The notes under the pieces were generated by a model, which ran no database searches, had not been told where the DNA came from, and saw only the letters and a program-made list of their open reading frames with translations. A DNA stretch of 20,443 nucleotides. It comes from a virus. Shown here piece by piece: positions 11,056 to 18,036 of this stretch. Both the position numbers and the translations under genes were made by a program. Location: IMG/VR virus record IMGVR_UViG_3300045994_000727, positions 1-20,443 of that record; one strand, written 5' to 3'. Every line of letters starts with the position of its first letter. Positions within the stretch are counted from its first letter, which is position 1.

Positions 11056-13119
11056 ATGGTTATGTACTCCCAACAGTACGATGGAAGCAGTGCTCTTACA
11101 CCAGATCATAACGATAAGGTGTTCAAGTGGCAGCAGTTTTTCTACGACGCATGGCGTACATGGGGCACATATTATTCCGAGGCTTACCGTGACTTGAGGG
11201 CTTATGCAGGAGACAACTGGACAAATCTCGAACGTACCAAACTTCAGCGACAGAATAGGATGGTATTGGAGCTCAACAAAATACGTCGGGTTGTCAATCT
11301 CTATTCCGGATACGAACGCGAGAATCGCACGCAAACAGTCACTGCCCCAGTGGAAGGATCTGATGAGATTACGGCGGATCTCTTTTCTAATGTCATGTAT
11401 TACGTCTACGATAAAGGTAATGCCGACTACATCTTCTCCGAGGCTTTCGAACATGCACTTAAGACTGGTTTGTCCATTGTCGGAATCTACATGGATTATT
11501 CGAAGGATAAGGTTAATGGAGACATTAAATTCTACTGGAAACCGTTCAATGCTCTTATGCTTGATCCGTACTTTACTAAACGAGATCTTTCAGACTGCGA
11601 CCAAGCCTCTACAAGAGATCTTCTCTCTAAAGAATCAGTAAAAGCTATGCTCCCATGGATCGATCCCGCAGAGATCGACTCCATCCCTACAGGAATCAGA
11701 GACAACAAATATCAGTACCTAGGCATCTACAGACAGTATAACTCTACCTACATCGCCAAACACCTCGTCACATACGACCAATACTGGAGAAGAATTAACG
11801 TCGCACAGAAATACCTCGTCGATGTAGACACAGGAGTTTCTGACGAATGGTTCGGAACAGCAGCCGAAGAAAAAGAACTTAAGAAAAATCTGGAATATAC
11901 TCCAAATATCCAACTCATCCACTCTCACAAACGAACAATAGAACTTAACATCATCGTCGGAGGAAGACTACTGTACAGCGGTCCTGATCCTACAGGTCTA
12001 GACAACTTCCCTTTCGTGCCAATACTCCTATATCACGAGCCTTTGATAGACTCTTATGAGCTTAAAATCCAAGGCATAGTCCGCTCTGTTAGGGATGCCC
12101 AAAGACAGTACAACCGTCGTCACAGCCAGATTATTGACTTGATGGAGTCAATCATCAACACTGGGTGGATAACCAAAAACGGTTCTGTCCTAGACCCTAC
12201 GATGCTCATGCAAGCAGGTCAGGGAAGACAAATTGTTGTTAACGATGGGTTCGATGTAAATGCCGACGTCAGAGAAATATCACCGCCTAATATCCCACCA
12301 GGATACCTGCAGTACCAAGATATCATCGATAAGAACATCATGGAGATACCTGGCGCTTCAGATGAGTTGCTGGGTCTATCGTCTACGGGTGATAGTCAGG
12401 TATCGGGAAAACTCGCCGAAGTTCGTTCCTCGAACGGACTCAAGGGTAACCGCGGTATTTTTGACAACCTTGAACAAGCCAAGAAATACGTCGGATCTCT
12501 AGTCCTCGAATGCATTCAGAAGAACTATCAGCCAGGAAAAATCTATCGCATCACAGGAAAAGAACCTACAGAAGAATTCTTCTCCGGACAGTTCGGTGAA
12601 TACGACTGTGCCATCAAGCAAGCCGTCAAAACTGTCACTCAACGTGAAGCATACTATTATCAGCTTTTGCAATTAGTCTCTCTAGGGGCGCCTATCCCCT
12701 GGGAAGACGTTATGGAAGCTGCTCCTCTACAAGGCAAAATCGATCTACTCGAAAAAATGGCTCAACGCAGAGAAAGCCAAGAAAAACAACAACAGAAAAT
12801 GGAAGAGATGGAAGAGATCCAGAAACAACTCGAACTCTCTCATATCGACCAAAATACAGCTCTGGCAGAAGAAAGACGTGCGCGCGTACTCGCAGACATC
12901 GGCCTGGCCAAAGAACGTATCTCTGAACAAGACCAAAACTACGCTAGAGCTCTTCTTGATAACGCTCGTACAGTCAAAGAAATACAAGATATCGATAACA
13001 AACGCCTATTCGATGTCATGGAACTCGCCGCCACTATGCGTATGCAGGAACAAGAGAGCGTAGAAAGACAGCTAGATCGCGATGCACAGAGATCTAAACC
13101 AAGCCCATCAAAACCATAG
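11056..13119 (+). CDS. Portal protein, P22 gp1-like
   Basis: The portal is the dodecameric ring at one capsid vertex through which DNA enters and the tail attaches. The 687-residue protein has the long all-in-one layout of P22-type portals: an N-terminal helical region with the LRAYAGDNWTNLERTKLQRQ stretch, then RRVVNLYSGYERENRTQ at about 80-96, a central clip and wing region, and a C-terminal charged coiled coil from about residue 563 to the end (MAQRRESQEKQQQKMEEMEE), consistent with a barrel helix. It follows terL after 5 bases. No clear AGGAGG precedes the ATG, so coupling with terL is likely. Confidence 0.88.
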   Translation: MVMYSQQYDGSSALTPDHNDKVFKWQQFFYDAWRTWGTYYSEAYRDLRAYAGDNWTNLERTKLQRQNRMVLELNKIRRVVNLYSGYERENRTQTVTAPVEGSDEITADLFSNVMYYVYDKGNADYIFSEAFEHALKTGLSIVGIYMDYSKDKVNGDIKFYWKPFNALMLDPYFTKRDLSDCDQASTRDLLSKESVKAMLPWIDPAEIDSIPTGIRDNKYQYLGIYRQYNSTYIAKHLVTYDQYWRRINVAQKYLVDVDTGVSDEWFGTAAEEKELKKNLEYTPNIQLIHSHKRTIELNIIVGGRLLYSGPDPTGLDNFPFVPILLYHEPLIDSYELKIQGIVRSVRDAQRQYNRRHSQIIDLMESIINTGWITKNGSVLDPTMLMQAGQGRQIVVNDGFDVNADVREISPPNIPPGYLQYQDIIDKNIMEIPGASDELLGLSSTGDSQVSGKLAEVRSSNGLKGNRGIFDNLEQAKKYVGSLVLECIQKNYQPGKIYRITGKEPTEEFFSGQFGEYDCAIKQAVKTVTQREAYYYQLLQLVSLGAPIPWEDVMEAAPLQGKIDLLEKMAQRRESQEKQQQKMEEMEEIQKQLELSHIDQNTALAEERRARVLADIGLAKERISEQDQNYARALLDNARTVKEIQDIDNKRLFDVMELAATMRMQEQESVERQLDRDAQRSKPSPSKP

Positions 13120-13129
13120 GAGGTTTTTT

Positions 13130-13399
13130 ATGGCAGGACTAAAAGGCACGGCTCATGCCAATAAAATGATGCCTAATATGAGTACTTATGGCGGACAGGA
13201 AAATCCTGGCTACCACCCACCTACAGGCAGCGCTGGCGCTAAAGCCCATGGTGAATACTCAACTAAACACAACCCTTTGTCAGTGCCTAAAAAAGGCTCT
13301 AGCATAGGTCCAGGTTACGGCAATGCTGACAGAATGAAAGCAATGGCTAACCAAAGAGCTCAAGCAGTAAAAGAAAATCTCAGGGGTCAAGCGTGCTAA
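13130..13399 (+). CDS. Small Gly/Ala-rich basic protein
   Basis: An 89-residue protein, low in hydrophobics, with repeated Gly, Pro, Lys and His (PGYHPPTGSAGAKAHGEYS, VPKKGSSIGPGYGN) and a short basic helix near the end. It is probably largely disordered. The ATG at 13130 follows AGGAGGTTTTTT; an earlier in-frame ATG at 13082 lies within the portal gene and is not preferred. Between portal and scaffold, it could be a minor head protein; no family is recognised. Confidence 0.65.
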   Translation: MAGLKGTAHANKMMPNMSTYGGQENPGYHPPTGSAGAKAHGEYSTKHNPLSVPKKGSSIGPGYGNADRMKAMANQRAQAVKENLRGQAC

Positions 13400-13761
13400 T
13401 TAAGCCTCCAAGCGTCCTACTACGTGAACATCACGAGGTAAGAGAAGGGATCACAAATCACTTCAACCACCTCATGGAAAAAATCCTTAACGAGAACTCT
13501 CATAAGGACATGTACTGGATTCTTGGTAAAGCGAAAATTCACCATAAGAACGGCAAAGACATCGTCAAGCCCTTCTTACAAGTATGCGATGAAAAACCTG
13601 GCATTGTCCGCGAATCTTTCGTTTATGAAGTGGATAATAAACGAGGGGTAAAGACTCTACTTTGGGTGATGCACCCAGGAGATCTTTTAAGTTTTCCCAC
13701 TCTAGGGAAGTCCATACGCGTCGCCGGCTCTAAGGGCGTAACAATCTTGCCGCCGAAGTAA
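13393..13761 (+). CDS. Unknown protein between portal and scaffold, GTG start
   Basis: A 122-residue alpha/beta protein: N-terminal helix (VREGITNHFNHLMEKILNE), then beta-rich sequence (DMYWILGKAKIHHK; IVRESFVYEVDNKRGVKTLLWVMHPGDLL) and a compact end (SIRVAGSKGVTILPPK). The GTG overlaps the previous gene by 7 bases and follows AGGGGT. Placement suggests a head morphogenesis or minor virion role, but I recognise no family. Confidence 0.65.
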   Translation: MLIKPPSVLLREHHEVREGITNHFNHLMEKILNENSHKDMYWILGKAKIHHKNGKDIVKPFLQVCDEKPGIVRESFVYEVDNKRGVKTLLWVMHPGDLLSFPTLGKSIRVAGSKGVTILPPK

Positions 13762-13785
13762 CGGGCGTAAAAAACGGGAGTCTAT

Positions 13786-14454
13786 ATGACAGATATCACA
13801 GAACAAGATCAAGACGTTGCTGTCTCCGAGCAATCTCATGATGATTCTCAGGAAACTACAGAAGTAGAACAACAGGAAGATGGACAGAAGATGGTCCCAC
13901 TTTCTGCAATGCTAGCCACTAGAAAGAAGCTCCAGGAAGCTGAAGCGCGTGCCCAGAAAGCTGAAGCAGCGTCTCAAGTCTACCAAGAGCATCTTATGCG
14001 CGATAAAAACGACGCAGACTCAGATAAAGAAGATCCTAACGCTCTTGTAGAGAAGAAGGACCTCGCTGAATCCGCTATGTATAACAAACGCGATATTCTA
14101 GAGACAATCTACCAAGATATGAATCCTGAGGCTGTTCTACGCATAAACAAGTACTTAAAACCGATTTTAGAACAGAAACCTTGGCTGGCTGCTTCTGTAG
14201 ACTCTGCTGCTAATCGTTGGGCTAGAGCCGATGAAATAGTGAAAGACTACTTGCATCTGGTAGAAGAAAAACCACGTGCCAGAACCTCTCATATTTCTGA
14301 TGGCCAAAGGATCGTACAAAACTCTCAGAAACCCAGATCTCCGGTCGAAGTCGGAAAATCTGCGAAACCTGAAGGTATGGACTATCTCAAAAGCATTCAA
14401 GGTAAAAAAGAGTTCAGGGAATACAGAGAGAAAGTCCTAAGGGGAGAAACATAG
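13786..14454 (+). CDS. Scaffold-like capsid assembly protein
   Basis: A 222-residue, highly charged, helical protein with an acidic Gln/Glu-rich N-terminus (TEQDQDVAVSEQSHDDSQETT), a coiled-coil segment (RKKLQEAEARAQKAEAASQVYQEH, about residues 46-69) and a basic C-terminal end (KEFREYREKVLRGET). Scaffolds guide coat assembly and usually sit directly before the major capsid gene, as here, and their basic C-terminal helix contacts the coat. GGGAG precedes the ATG. Assignment rests on composition and position, as scaffolds share little sequence. Confidence 0.75.
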   Translation: MTDITEQDQDVAVSEQSHDDSQETTEVEQQEDGQKMVPLSAMLATRKKLQEAEARAQKAEAASQVYQEHLMRDKNDADSDKEDPNALVEKKDLAESAMYNKRDILETIYQDMNPEAVLRINKYLKPILEQKPWLAASVDSAANRWARADEIVKDYLHLVEEKPRARTSHISDGQRIVQNSQKPRSPVEVGKSAKPEGMDYLKSIQGKKEFREYREKVLRGET

Positions 14455-14475
14455 AGATAATTTTTTTATCTCTAT
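14451..14475 (+). promoter_or_regulatory. Perfect 10-bp hairpin between scaffold and capsid genes
   Basis: ATAGAGATAA (14451-14460) pairs exactly with TTATCTCTAT (14466-14475) around five T. It covers the scaffold stop codon and no U-run follows. It may be a processing site or mRNA-stabilising 5' end that helps raise capsid expression relative to scaffold; a phage or host control site is also possible. Confidence 0.5.
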
Positions 14476-14506
14476 TATCAAAACATTTTTTGACTAGGAG
14501 ATAAAA

Positions 14507-15451
14507 ATGGCTTCAGGAACTACCACGACAGTACAAGTTGACCCAGAAGTTAACTTGTTCTTCGATAACATTCTGCTGGACAGACACCAGCCGTATTACG
14601 TTCACGGATACTTCGCTCAAGAGCGTAGAATTCCTCAGAAGAACTCCAAGACGGCTATTTTCCGCCGTTTTGACAACCTCGCAGATGCACTTACTCCTCT
14701 TACTGAAGGCGTAACTCCAGCATCCGAACAGGTAACGAAATTCGATATCACTGCTGTTGTTTCTCAATACGGTAAAGTTGTTTCACTCTCTGACGACGTG
14801 ATCATCACCGTACAAGACCAAACAGCAAACGAAGTCGCTGACATGCTAGCTCAGAACATGGCATCTACTTATGACAAAATCATAAGAAACATGCTTGCTG
14901 CTACATCAGCACAGATCGATTGCCTTAACGGTGTTAACGGTAATGCTATCACAGAGATCACTACTACTGACCTTGAGTTGGCTGTAGATTATCTTGAAGG
15001 TAACAACGGTAAGAAGCTTTCTCCTAACCAAGAAGGAACAAACGCTTTCGGTACTGCTCCAGTTTGGGCTGCTTACTGGATGATTATCTCTACTGACCTA
15101 CGTAGCGATTTCAAAAACCTTTCTAACTTCCTGCCTACTGCCGACTACCCACGTCAACAGTCTGTTCTTGAAGCAGAATTCGGTTCTTGCGACGAAGTTC
15201 GTCTAGTCAAGACATCTGAAGCATACAAAGACGTCAGTGTCGTTCCTGCTGTGTATTCTAACTTCTTGTTAGCTGCTAACGCCTACGGACGTATTTCTAT
15301 CGACGACCAGTCTATGGAAATGATTATCAAGCCTTTGGGAGCTGGAGAAGATGCTCTTAACCAACGCCAGACAATGGGTTGGAAAGGTCGTCTTGGAGCC
15401 GTCATCCTAGACGACTCTTGGTGTATCGCTCTTAGAAGCACTAAAGGTTAA
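14507..15451 (+). CDS. Major capsid protein, N4-gp56 family type
   Basis: This is the HK97-fold coat protein that builds the icosahedral head. The 314-residue sequence has the family pattern seen in N4-gp56-type capsids: an N-terminal arm, YFAQERRIPQKNSKTAIFRR at about residues 36-55, then ALTPLTEGVTP and the helix-rich stretch SLSDDVIITVQDQTANEVADML at about 98-119 (long spine helix), and later P- and A-domain beta strands. AGGAGATAAAA precedes the ATG. It follows the scaffold after a hairpin. Confidence 0.88.
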   Translation: MASGTTTTVQVDPEVNLFFDNILLDRHQPYYVHGYFAQERRIPQKNSKTAIFRRFDNLADALTPLTEGVTPASEQVTKFDITAVVSQYGKVVSLSDDVIITVQDQTANEVADMLAQNMASTYDKIIRNMLAATSAQIDCLNGVNGNAITEITTTDLELAVDYLEGNNGKKLSPNQEGTNAFGTAPVWAAYWMIISTDLRSDFKNLSNFLPTADYPRQQSVLEAEFGSCDEVRLVKTSEAYKDVSVVPAVYSNFLLAANAYGRISIDDQSMEMIIKPLGAGEDALNQRQTMGWKGRLGAVILDDSWCIALRSTKG

Positions 15452-15468
15452 TAACAAGGAGAAATACT

Positions 15469-16233
15469 ATGGCAACATCTCTAGGAACCACGGCTAACCG
15501 CTTCGCAGGTTTGCGTGAGTTCAGCAACGTTACAAATTCTTACGGCGGATATCTGCAGTCTGCAGGTGCCGCTTACAACCTAACCCTTCCGTTCCTGCCA
15601 GACAGGTTCGACTGGTTTAGATACACAGGATTCGGCACTGCCGGAGTTCTAGGTCAAGGTGTGTGGTTTAGAGACTTTCCTGCTGGAGACTCTCTTATTC
15701 TACGATCCATCGCAGATAACGGAGCTACCGCTGCTACCAGCCAGTTGCTAGAAACAACTAACGGTATCACAGACGCTACTATCCCTGGTGGCTTCTATGA
15801 CCTGCATCTTGTAATCACAAGCTTTACTACAGCAACACCTGCAGTAATCACTACCAGCGCCGTCCATACTCTTTCTGATATGGATCGCGTCGTCATCACT
15901 AAAGTTGTCGGCACAATGGCTGCACAAGTAAATAACCAAACTTATGTCGTTAGAGTTCTCTCTACAACTACGTTTGCTATTTACGACACATACGGCGTTC
16001 CTGTGACTGTTCTAGGTGCTTACACATCTGGCGGTCAGGTAACAAAAATCGGGCCTCTGTTGGGTAATCCTTTAGAGCCTGTAAGTCCTGTTGTTCAGCA
16101 TAGAGCAATCATCGACTATCCACCTTTGGTTCAGCTTACTTTAGGTACAGCAATCATGGGTGCTGATAACGATATTCTTTACTTCACAGCATGGCAGTTT
16201 AACTCATACGTCAACCGTGGCGATGTAGCTTAA
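15469..16233 (+). CDS. Virion protein with an FCCH-like module
   Basis: A 254-residue beta-rich protein. Residues 119-195 contain an FCCH-like module (TPAVITTSAVHTLSDMDRVVI, then VNNQTYVVRVLSTTTFAIYD, then AYTSGG), while the flanking parts (residues 1-117 and 200-254) are Gly/Ala/aromatic-rich and look like a structural virion domain. AAGGAG precedes the ATG. Just after the coat gene it is probably a head decoration or head-associated protein. A strong hairpin follows. Confidence 0.65.
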   Translation: MATSLGTTANRFAGLREFSNVTNSYGGYLQSAGAAYNLTLPFLPDRFDWFRYTGFGTAGVLGQGVWFRDFPAGDSLILRSIADNGATAATSQLLETTNGITDATIPGGFYDLHLVITSFTTATPAVITTSAVHTLSDMDRVVITKVVGTMAAQVNNQTYVVRVLSTTTFAIYDTYGVPVTVLGAYTSGGQVTKIGPLLGNPLEPVSPVVQHRAIIDYPPLVQLTLGTAIMGADNDILYFTAWQFNSYVNRGDVA

Positions 16234-16241
16234 TAAACATT

Positions 16242-16271
16242 AAGACTCCTCGCCTAAAAACGAGGAGTCTT
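16242..16271 (+). terminator. Perfect 11-bp hairpin after the virion protein gene
   Basis: AAGACTCCTCG pairs with CGAGGAGTCTT around an 8-base loop, followed only by TTA and an A-run. With a short U-run it is a weak or partial terminator, or a 3' end that protects the highly expressed capsid message. The next gene starts 19 bases later. Confidence 0.55.
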
Positions 16272-16290
16272 TACTAAAAAATGAGGAAAA

Positions 16291-16755
16291 ATGGCTAAGA
16301 GAATAGAGACGAAACAAGAACTAGAAGAGATGGAAAAACCATTCGACTTCGACACCTTCGAGATTAAAGAGCTTGCAGACTTCCAAATATGGAATCTTCA
16401 CGCTAGAAAAGCCTTCCGTGAGGCTAAGAAACGCAACCCAAAATGCGATCCTCCTATACACGTAAAAGTACCGGATGAGTCTTTCCACAAGAAAATTAAG
16501 ATCAAGTTCCAGCGTTTCGATCAGCCTGAAAACGTGCTTAAGATCAACGTGAGAACTCGTGATATCGACTGGCAAGGACAACTTAAGCCAGGAGCCATCT
16601 ACGACCTTCCCCTTCCTGTCGTTAGATTTCTTAACAATCTTTCTGTCCCAATCTTCTCTGAAGTAAAAGTCGATGACGGCGGTGAAGTAAGAACGGAAAC
16701 AAGGCAAGTCGGCGAAAGAAACCGTTTCTCTTGCCACCTGATGGAGCTTGTATAG
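16291..16755 (+). CDS. Unknown basic structural-block protein
   Basis: A 154-residue protein: charged N-terminus (KQELEEMEKPFDFDTFEIKELADFQIW), a helix rich in Arg/Lys (ARKAFREAKKRNPK), and a beta-rich second half (FHKKIKIKFQRFDQPENVLKINVRTRD, then GAIYDLPLPVVRFLNNLSVPIF). GAGGA lies before the ATG, and the stop touches the next start directly. It lies in the head-completion region; I do not recognise its family. Confidence 0.65.
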   Translation: MAKRIETKQELEEMEKPFDFDTFEIKELADFQIWNLHARKAFREAKKRNPKCDPPIHVKVPDESFHKKIKIKFQRFDQPENVLKINVRTRDIDWQGQLKPGAIYDLPLPVVRFLNNLSVPIFSEVKVDDGGEVRTETRQVGERNRFSCHLMELV

Positions 16756-17451
16756 ATGGCTAAATCTACTGCTGATCTCGTTACGATCTTGAGAAACGTC
16801 ACAGGAAGAGTGGATTCCTCCGATCCTCTATTTACTGACCCAATCATGATTCAATATCTCAACGATTTCATCCAGCTAGAATCCACGCAAGACATCAGAA
16901 TATTCAAGAACAGGACCTGGTATGAATTCACGATAGATAAAAATACTGTAAATCCAATCCCCATAGATTTACAGACTATCGTGATGATTAACGGTAATGT
17001 AGGAGCCTCGACATTAGAACCTCCAGCCTATGTCGAGGGCTTCGATTTGTGGTGGTTTCAGGACCCAGCAGAGTTCTACCGTAGATGGCCAGAAATAAAT
17101 CATCAGATTCCTCATTATCATACACACCAGAGGCCACTTGCAGTTCTTTGGTATAACAATGAACTTACATTCCCTGGACATTTTGACACCTTCTCAGAAC
17201 TTGATACTAGAACATTTCTAGTAAAAATCGCTGCCTATCAGGTGGAAGTGCAACTGACTCCTAACGGTTTTATAGATCAGGATTATCTCTACAGGTATAT
17301 CTGTTACGGAGCTGCTCTGGACATCTTCTCGGACTATGGAGAGACAGACAAGTACAGAGACATCATGCCAGCTTACATGCGTTATCGCTCTCTAGTCTAC
17401 GCACGAACAAGTGCCCAGTATCAAAATCAACGCCCATCCCCGGAGTTTTAG
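16756..17451 (+). CDS. Head-tail adaptor candidate
   Basis: A 231-residue protein. The opening (DLVTILRNVTGRVDSSDPLFTDPIMIQYLNDFIQLE) is the small helical motif typical of podovirus head-tail adaptors and gp4-type tail accessory proteins, which bind under the portal and close it after packaging. A beta-rich middle and a C-terminal helical region (YLYRYICYGAALDIFSDYGETDKYRD, then AYMRYRSLVYAR) complete it. It starts directly at the previous stop. The assignment is by pattern and gene order (after coat, before nozzle). Confidence 0.65.
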   Translation: MAKSTADLVTILRNVTGRVDSSDPLFTDPIMIQYLNDFIQLESTQDIRIFKNRTWYEFTIDKNTVNPIPIDLQTIVMINGNVGASTLEPPAYVEGFDLWWFQDPAEFYRRWPEINHQIPHYHTHQRPLAVLWYNNELTFPGHFDTFSELDTRTFLVKIAAYQVEVQLTPNGFIDQDYLYRYICYGAALDIFSDYGETDKYRDIMPAYMRYRSLVYARTSAQYQNQRPSPEF

Positions 17452-18036
17452 ATGCCAACTTATCAGACAGCATGTCCTAACTCTTCTCAATCTCCAGGCA
17501 TCCTTCCTCCACAGGCAAACGCGAACTGGATAGTTCTACAAGACGAGATAAACCGTGACCATATTTTTAATGATACTCCTAACGCTATCCCTTCTACTGA
17601 TAACAGTGGTACTCATAGACAAGTTACTCTGACAGACAGGCTAGATCCTGTTGCTCCTCTACCTGCAGGAACTAACGGGATTGTCTACCTGAAAGACGGC
17701 AAGGTTAGTTATTTCAACGGAACTACTTACTTCCGACTTGCTCCTGTATTAGCATCGGTGACTTTCGATACTAATGGAGTAATTCTAGGAACAGCTTTTA
17801 ACGCTACTGTCACAAAAGACGTACCTAATTCTAGGTACACAATCACCTTCACGAACGCCCTTCCAAATATCTTTGGTCAATTCAGCATCATAGGCTGGGG
17901 TGTAGATGCTAATAACCCCACCATCGCAAAGATAGATACCTTTACAACCGCAGCCATGACAGTAAGGTTCGTTAACCAGAACTCTTCCGTACTGACCACC
18001 ATCACTAGCGCTAACCTCATCATCTTCGGGGGCTAG
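17452..18036 (+). CDS. Beta-rich virion or fibre-like protein
   Basis: A 194-residue protein. Residues 1-75 look extended (NSSQSPGILPPQANANW; TDNSGTHRQVTLTDRLDPVAPLPAG), with an internal VYLKDGKVSYFNGTTYFRL near 80-97 like short tail-fibre segments; residues 100-194 form a beta-rich domain (SRYTITFTNALPNIFGQFSIIGWGVD). The ATG directly follows the previous stop and the end overlaps the next GTG by one base. It may be a fibre or a tail-vertex protein; no exact family is recognised. Confidence 0.6.
   Translation: MPTYQTACPNSSQSPGILPPQANANWIVLQDEINRDHIFNDTPNAIPSTDNSGTHRQVTLTDRLDPVAPLPAGTNGIVYLKDGKVSYFNGTTYFRLAPVLASVTFDTNGVILGTAFNATVTKDVPNSRYTITFTNALPNIFGQFSIIGWGVDANNPTIAKIDTFTTAAMTVRFVNQNSSVLTTITSANLIIFGG

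Noticed and set aside
10319-11454. Leftward open frames opposite terL and portal
   Set aside because: They lie wholly antisense to strongly supported genes, have no ribosome binding sites and low-complexity Phe/Val/Cys-rich products typical of shadow frames.
16321-16847. Leftward open frames opposite the 16291 and 16756 genes
   Set aside because: Antisense shadows of rightward genes with good starts and operon spacing; products look like random frame translations.
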